A stretch of 64,000 bases of DNA from Brassica napus. Lineage: Eukaryota; Streptophyta; Magnoliopsida; Brassicales; Brassicaceae. The notes beneath the pieces are model-generated. The model saw nothing but the letters and a program-made list of their open reading frames with translations, made no database searches and was not told the origin of the DNA. Shown here piece by piece: positions 58,923 through 64,000 of the stretch (positions are counted from its first letter, which is position 1; the number at the start of each line of letters is the position of its first letter). The stretch covers positions 22,302,630-22,366,629 of the forward strand of contig NC_063451.1 in the NCBI RefSeq assembly GCF_020379485.1, written 5' to 3'. Made by a program: the position numbers and the translations under genes.

Positions 58923-60277
58923 TGATAGGCCATGGATTTTACCCATTATTAGCCATGGTTTATAAGTGTTGTAAGATATATTTACTATTATATAGAGTCT
59001 ATTTAGAGTAATTATAGGTCCAAGTACTAACTGGAAGAAAATGATGTATTTGGAGCTATTTGGAGATCTTTTGAGCTTTGCTGGAAATAGGAGATGGTCG
59101 ACGGTTACCAAGAAATATCGACCGACGGTTACCAACAAATACCGATCAATGTTGAGCTATTCTCATCGATCGACGGCGAAGCCACCCGAGAGTTAATGAC
59201 AAATTAGAAGATTTCAAGTTTCACAAAAGTTTCAATAATTACTTCTTAAGTTCCTGGCCGTATGTTAGGCTATTTATTAGGGTTTTGTATCATTTTAGAG
59301 GCAGACTTGCCTAGAGACCTTTTAAACCTAATTTGGAGGAAGCAAGAGGCCACCATTGAAAGGAGAGAGCTTAGGATTAGAGAGATAGATCAATACTGCA
59401 AAACAGAGAAGATCTTGAACTCTCTTGCTTTCACTTATTCTGTTGCTTACTTTTATTGTTTATTTTATTTAAGTATTATTCAGCCCATCATAACTATGTG
59501 TTTCATGAATATGTTTGAGTAGCCCTTACTGTTAGATTTAGGTTCTCAATAGGTTGATAAATGTATTACTGATACAAAAAATTGTTACGGTGTTTAAAAA
59601 TATAGTTCTTCATCTATTTGTGCTTAAAGCTAAGTTTATGATTGATCACCCTTTAAAATATAGTTCTTCATCTATTTGTGCTTAAATATAGTTCTTCATC
59701 TATTTGTGCTTATACCTGAAAATAAACTAGTATGATCTAACTGACTTGATACAGACGAGAGTTGATCTAGTGAGTTAGAGAATATAAATCAAACATGTCC
59801 GTAAAGCTTTCTGGAAGAAGTATCGATCGACGCAGTGATAGCCCTGTCGATCGATATTTTGAAAGGTGTAGCGAATCATCGATCGATACTTTCTCGTGAT
59901 TGACATACGATAGTTGAAATCCGAGATCCAGATTATATAATCAGATTGATTATATCTTAGTTTGAATTCAAGAACAATTAATATCAATAAACTCCTAAAA
60001 ACCCAGTTTAAGTTTTACTTGTCATACCCGAGAATATACATGAATCTAGCTATTCTTCCAACTGTTAACAACCTCAAAACAAATCAATCGAGCAATAAAC
60101 TTACTCACAAATCCATTTACTGCTTTAAAACATATAAACCAATTAATCTAGATTTATTTCAAGATCATAATCTATTGTGTAATCCTAGAGTCTCTGTGGA
60201 TTCGATTCCTAAGTACTACATCCGAACCTCTTATTTGAGAGAGTAATTAACTCCTTAGGGTAATTTGAGTGATATCA
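58923..60277 (+). repeat. 3' LTR of the Athila-like element
   Basis: 1355 bp, same ends as the 5' LTR. It has two indels worth noting: a local triplication of ATAGTTCTTCATCTATTTGT at about 59602-59715, which replaces 5' LTR sequence, and a 16-bp loss inside its octamer array (steps 24 and 32 instead of 24, 24, 24). Confidence 0.95.
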
Positions 60278-60282
60278 GCATT

Positions 60283-61334
60283 CAGAAATTCTGTGGAGAC
60301 TGTTGCTTGACCCGTCAAAGAAGACCATTACGTTGTCCACAAACATGAGATGCGAGATCTTGAGCTGTTCTGATCTCGGATGGTATCCAATGCTTCCTGC
60401 CTCATTGCGAGGGAATAGCAATCGGGATAGACACTCCATCGCAAGCACAAATAGATACGCCGATAAAGGGTCGCCCTGCCGTATTCCTTTAGTACTCTTA
60501 AAGAATCCTCTTGAGACTCCATTTACCGAGACAGAGAAGGACACTGTAGATAGACAATCCGAGATCAATCTGATATAGCTGTCTGGTATGTCCAGGGCTC
60601 GAAGGGATGCCAGAATAAAATCCCTTTACGAGATCAGTAGCTAGGAGCACATTTTCTGCTAGAAGCTGGCCCGGGAGGAAAGCCTGCTGTGATTTTGAGA
60701 CCATAAGAGGGAGGATCTCCTTTAGCCTGGATGCAAGAAGCTTGGAGATAACTTTGTACACTGTATTGAGGCAAGATATGGGTCTGAAATCCGTAGTCAG
60801 AGACGCGTTCGGCTTCTTCGGTATGAGAACCAGGTTTGCCGAGTTCCATTGCTTAAGCAATTTGCATGTTCTAAAGAATTCCAAGATAGCTTCTGTATTT
60901 TCAGGGCCAATAACAGACCACACAGAAGTGAAGAAGTCCGCTGAATAACCATCCGGACCCCCTGTTTTATTCTTGGGCAGAGAGAAAAAAGCTTCTTTAA
61001 TATCATCCGCAGAGAAACCCTTTTCGAAGCTAGCTACATGTTCAGCGTAGCATTTGAAATCAAAGAGGAGATGAAGGTCACTCTAGATGAACATATGGTG
61101 AGAAACCGGACTACCAAGAAGATCAGAAAAGTAATCGACACACAATTTTAGAATTCCCGCTTGAGAATCAACCTGTTCCCGAGACTCCGACATAAGGAAA
61201 TGAATGTGGTTCATGGCCTGTCTTGAAGCAGCATATCTGTGAAACAGAGTTGTATTGCCATCGCCAAAGGATAGCCAGTTAATCTGCAACCTCTGAAAGA
61301 AGAATGCAGCCTCTGCTGTTGACAATTCATCCCT
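60283..61334 (-). pseudogene. Nested LINE, block 1: linker and RT palm, broken
   Basis: Reads on the minus strand RDELSTAEAAFFFQRLQINW, FGDGNTTLFHRYAASRQAMN, then LVLIPKKPNASLTTDFRPIS, LNTVYKVISKLLASRLKEIL and SQQAFLPGQLLAENVLLATD. Directly after DLVKG about 40 codons are missing, including the first catalytic Asp motif, and the frame changes. It then resumes with RLISDCLSTVSFSVSVNGVS, GIRQGDPLSAYLFVLAMECL and a mutated active site FVDN in place of F-A-DD. The endonuclease was never copied (5' truncation). Inactive. Confidence 0.93.
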
Positions 61335-61341
61335 CAAGCTT

Positions 61342-62045
61342 CTCCTTTCACTTTCTCAAGCTACTCTATTCTTCTCTTGAATAACTTTTCTGTCTCTTTC
61401 CTCTTACTCACCTGTCAAAATGAAATTTTATACGATGATTAATATAACTTCTTGTTTTCTGAACTGAGTCTTAAGATTAGTTACCTTGTCTTCATATAGA
61501 CGTATCAAGTTCTTGCTTATTGAGCAGCTCTTTTTCCTTCTCCTTCTTTGTCTTCTCAAGCTCTTCCTCTTGTTTCTTCACAGATTCCTCCAGCTCTTTC
61601 CTCTTTCAGTTGTTCATTTTACAACTGCATCCCTAATTTATAAAATCAATATAAAATTCAACTACTCGTCTGACATTAGAACATTCATTTTTCTGTCTCT
61701 GACGTTACTATCATGAACAATGACAAGCACTTCTTCAATCTCTTATTTGGTTTTCTCGTGTTCTTATTTCTCCTTCCTCAACATCTCTTCAGTTTCAACT
61801 CTGCGTCTCAGTTCCTCATTATTGTTTATCTTTCTTCCGTCCAGAATGATGCTAAGCGCGTCGTCCCTTTCTAGTTTAGTCTTCTCCAGTAATGTTCTTT
61901 GTTTCGCCAAAGCTTATTTACCTTCTTTCCTTAGTCTCTTTTCCTTACGGAAGATAGCTTCGTACTTTCTTGCGTTTAAAGTAAAAGTAAACAATTCTAA
62001 GCAAACAAAACAAAAAGAGAAGAACATTCTCAATACAAACATGTG
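61342..62045 (-). pseudogene. Coiled-coil host gene, 5' piece (U-box/kinase-like linker?)
   Basis: The minus strand encodes a long charged coiled coil with stops and shifts: RKYEAIFRKEKRLRKEGK, ALAKQRTLLEKTKLERDDAL, EELRRRVETEEMLRKEK, then KELEESVKKQEEELEKTKKE and, one frame over, ACSISKNLIRLYEDK at a splice donor (GTAACTAATC). After an acceptor near 61411 it continues VSKRKETEKLFKRRIE and LEKVKGEA to the LINE target site. The alternation resembles the helical linker between the USP and kinase domains of plant U-box kinases, but no kinase or U-box is present in the window. Several stops make it a pseudogene even without the LINE. Confidence 0.55.
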
Positions 62046-62494
62046 AATGGTCTCAACGGCTGTGTTTTCAGGTTTGAGCTGTAGGATCTTAACGTTTGAG
62101 CTTATTTTTTTAGTTGAATTGTGGAGACGGTGATGACTATATTTATATGATTTGCAGGTTTAAGGTTTATACATTCGTATATTCGATATAGTTACGATAT
62201 TCTTGAGCGTAAGATTAGGAACTAATATTCGATATAGTTTAACTATTTCCAATGCCGAATTTTGAGTATTAGTTATGATTAGGAATATTCATAAATGAAT
62301 TTGGGATTATTAAAAAAAAAAACCCTCTTAAATTCAAATTGCCATAAATGTATGATGTCTTTGGACAAAGAAAACACTTTTTAAATAGTGGTCAAGATTT
62401 GACATGGAAATATGGAATATGAGAATATATTGTTAGGTATTTTTCATACATATTGATCGATATATGGGAGATATTGGTCAATGATTATTACCTA
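62046..62494. other. AT-rich spacer
   Basis: No feature recognised. It could include promoter sequence of the interrupted minus-strand gene. Confidence 0.4.
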
Positions 62495-62766
62495 GGGCAA
62501 TTCTCTAAAATATCTATTTTTAAGTTTTTGTCACAAAAATAACATTCAAGAAAGAAAATGATCAAAATAGTCTTTTTTATTTTGAAAATTTCAATTTTTA
62601 TTTTTTATTTCTTTAATTTAAAACCATATCTCCAAAACCCCACCATAAGTTTAGATTAGTTAACCCTAAGGGAAAACATTTTAATAAAACTTACTTTGAT
62701 CATCTTTTTCGTTGAGAACTATTTTTATGACAAAAACTTAAAAAAAGATATCAAAATTTCTCTATT
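62495..62766. mobile_element. MULE-type MITE, about 270 bp
   Basis: Inverted termini of about 75 bp: left TTCTCTAAAATATCTATTTT with AGTTTTTGTCACAAAAATAA, right the complement of AGAGAAATTTTGATATCTTT with AGTTTTTGTCATAAAAATAG. Same family as 28609-29109. Exact edges and target duplication uncertain. Confidence 0.75.
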
Positions 62767-62918
62767 ACTTATTAGTATATTTAGGTTAATCAAAATATAT
62801 TATTTCCCTACTAGAAAATGAGAAAGTAGTGAAAATTTGAAATGATTGAAATATGAAAACATAATATAATAATATAATATGATTCATGTTCGATGTCTAG
62901 AAATGTGCAAATAAAAAA

Positions 62919-63208
62919 TAGAAAAAATTTCTAGAATATCCATTTTTAAGTTTTTATCACAAAAATAGTCTTCAAGGAAGAAAATAACCAAAATAAGTTT
63001 TATTAAAATGTAAAAATGTGTTTTTACCCTAGGGTTAACTAATCTAAAATTAGAGTTTAGAGTTAATGGGTGAAATTTTAGGATAGAATTTCAAATTTTA
63101 AAAAATAAAAATTAAAAAGATCAAAATAAGAAAGGACTATTTTAGTTTTTTTTAGGGTTATTTTGTGATAAAAATTTTAAAAATGATATTTGAGAGAATT
63201 GACCTAAA
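62919..63208. mobile_element. MULE-type MITE, about 290 bp
   Basis: Inverted termini: left TTTCTAGAATATCCATTTTT with AGTTTTTATCACAAAAATAG, right the complement of TCAATTCTCTCAAATATCAT with AATTTTTATCACAAAATAAC. It lies in the neighbourhood of, and is related to, the copy at 62495. Confidence 0.75.
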
Positions 63209-63412
63209 AATATGATTCATGTTTGTTGAGAATAATTTTGTCTCAGAAAATGTCGCATATTTTTAGAAGGCTGGGACGAAGAAGAGTCGAAGAAAAGAAG
63301 AGTCGAAGAGAACAATAGAAAAGCCAGTTTGTTTTCAAAAACATTTCCTATCATATATAATAGAGTGGCGCGTCCCACCACTTAATATCAGAAAAAAAAA
63401 ACACGATATATA

Positions 63413-64000
63413 TCCCCTACCCCCTATATATTAAAAGCAAATCATTTTTTAAGTTGCAACTTAAAGTACAAAGTTGACGTCTTAGTCTGTCAGTCTTTCT
63501 CAGAGTCATCAAATGCCCTTTTTTTTACTAGAGATTTACGTTTTGTGTCATTACATGGACCAACCTAATAATAACTAACGAAAACCACCTTATATTTTAT
63601 TGTAATGTAACAGACGCACGCATGGTTCATGGAACCGGTTACCAAATTTAGCATTTTAATTCTGGTTTTTCTTTGAACCCGTAACATTAATAACGAAGGA
63701 ACAATTAATTTTTGACAGGTTTAGTTCGTAACACTCTATCGATTAACAGTGTTCATTTGAAAAATGTATAGCTTTCAAGCAAGCACTAATACATTTCAAC
63801 ATCACACCGTTTTATTGTAAAATTGATATCCTCTATGTACAAGCATATATTTCAACATCATGCCGTTTTAATGTAAAATTGATATCCAGTTTTCTTTAGT
63901 TTATGCATTCTTCACAACATAGTTCGTATTATAATCCCCTATATATTAATTGAGATCATTTAAAAAGTTATAACCTTAGATTTATACTAATTAAAAAAAG
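63413..64000 (+). mobile_element. Helitron 5' ends, continuing past the window
   Basis: TCCCCTACCCCCTATATATT from 63413 and TCCCCTATATATTAATTGAG from 63935 (after an A) match the 5' terminal phrase TCCCCTATATATTAAA of Brassicaceae Helitrons. No 3' hairpin with CTRR lies between them, so the second may be nested in the first, and both run past the right edge. A short direct repeat (CATTTCAACATCAC...GTAAAATTGATATCC) lies at about 63790-63885. Confidence 0.5.

Larger units (their letters stand above)
43588..60277 (+). mobile_element. Athila-like Ty3/gypsy LTR retrotransposon, 16.7 kb
   Basis: LTRs of about 1.34 kb bound the element, which begins TGATAGGCCATGG and ends GATATCA. GCATT flanks it on both sides (43583-43587, 60278-60282). 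A tRNA-Asp primer site follows the 5' LTR and a purine tract precedes the 3' LTR. Order inside: gag, protease, RT, RNase H, integrase, then an extra env-position ORF, which is diagnostic of the Athila clade. The LTRs differ at roughly one base in 25 in the first 150 bp and by larger indels further in, so the insertion is not recent. Two later insertions and several frameshifts have disabled it. Confidence 0.96.
36581..61341 (-). mobile_element. Nested insertion complex in a 5'-truncated LINE
   Basis: CAAGCTT at 36581-36587 and at 61335-61341 flanks the complex as the LINE target duplication. The LINE tail is the T run from 36586. Three blocks of the same minus-strand LINE remain: 60283-61334, 42552-43582 and 36588-37158. 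Between them lie the Athila-like element (43588-60277) and the CACTA element (37162-42548). Removing both and one copy of each duplication brings the LINE coding segments into register. About 2.7 kb of LINE therefore hosts 22 kb of later insertions. Confidence 0.93.

Noticed and set aside
1..64000. tRNA, rRNA or snoRNA genes
   Set aside because: I looked for tRNA-like arms and B-box patterns by eye and saw none. The tRNA-like phrase at 44934 is a primer binding site, complementary to tRNA-Asp.

Overview
This is eukaryotic, plant nuclear DNA from the mustard family, most likely Brassica or a close relative. The evidence is introns with GT-AG borders, AT-rich spacers and a typical Brassicaceae set of transposons: Emigrant-like MITEs with CAGTAGAAC ends, small Helitrons ending in hairpin-CTAG or CTAA, an Athila-type Ty3/gypsy element primed by tRNA-Asp, L1-type LINEs carrying a C-terminal RNase H, CACTA and Mutator-like elements. 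The window is a transposon-rich, gene-poor segment. The only intact host genes I can support are two near-identical F-box/kelch genes at 14.4 and 18.3 kb.

Layout. 0-3.2 kb: an L1 LINE cut by the window edge and broken by one stop codon. 4.0-4.85 kb: an unrecognised host gene remnant. 5.9-7.4 kb: a 5'-truncated LINE on the minus strand. 8.5-10.6 kb: the 3' part of a Copia element on the minus strand, fused directly to the 3' end of a broken F-box/kelch copy. 12.25-20.04 kb: a 3.89-kb tandem duplication, each unit holding one Emigrant-like MITE and one F-box/kelch gene. 20.4-23 kb: a retroposon-like insertion, a MITE fragment and Helitron ends. 23.6-28.6 kb: a decayed Mutator-like element full of internal tandem repeats, abutting a 0.5-kb MITE that carries degenerate telomere-like repeats. 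29-36 kb: gene fragments, a LINE tail, a Stowaway MITE and Helitrons.

36.58-61.34 kb is one nested insertion complex. A minus-strand LINE (CAAGCTT target duplication) sits inside a coiled-coil host gene. The LINE was itself split by a 5.4-kb CACTA element (TTG duplication) and by a 16.7-kb Athila-like LTR retrotransposon (GCATT duplication). The Athila-like element was split in turn by a 3.2-kb LTR-like insertion (GTAAG duplication) and by a reversed solo LTR of its own family (GTTG-T/C duplication). The last 2.7 kb hold the rest of the interrupted gene, two related MITEs and two Helitron 5' ends.

The most unusual signal is in the Athila-like element. The palindromic octamer TCGATCGA, or a one-base variant of it, recurs at an exact 24-bp step in many short clusters, with unrelated 16-bp spacers between copies. 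The clusters lie in the LTRs, in gag, in pol, in both non-coding internal regions and in the reversed solo LTR. I know of no described function for this.
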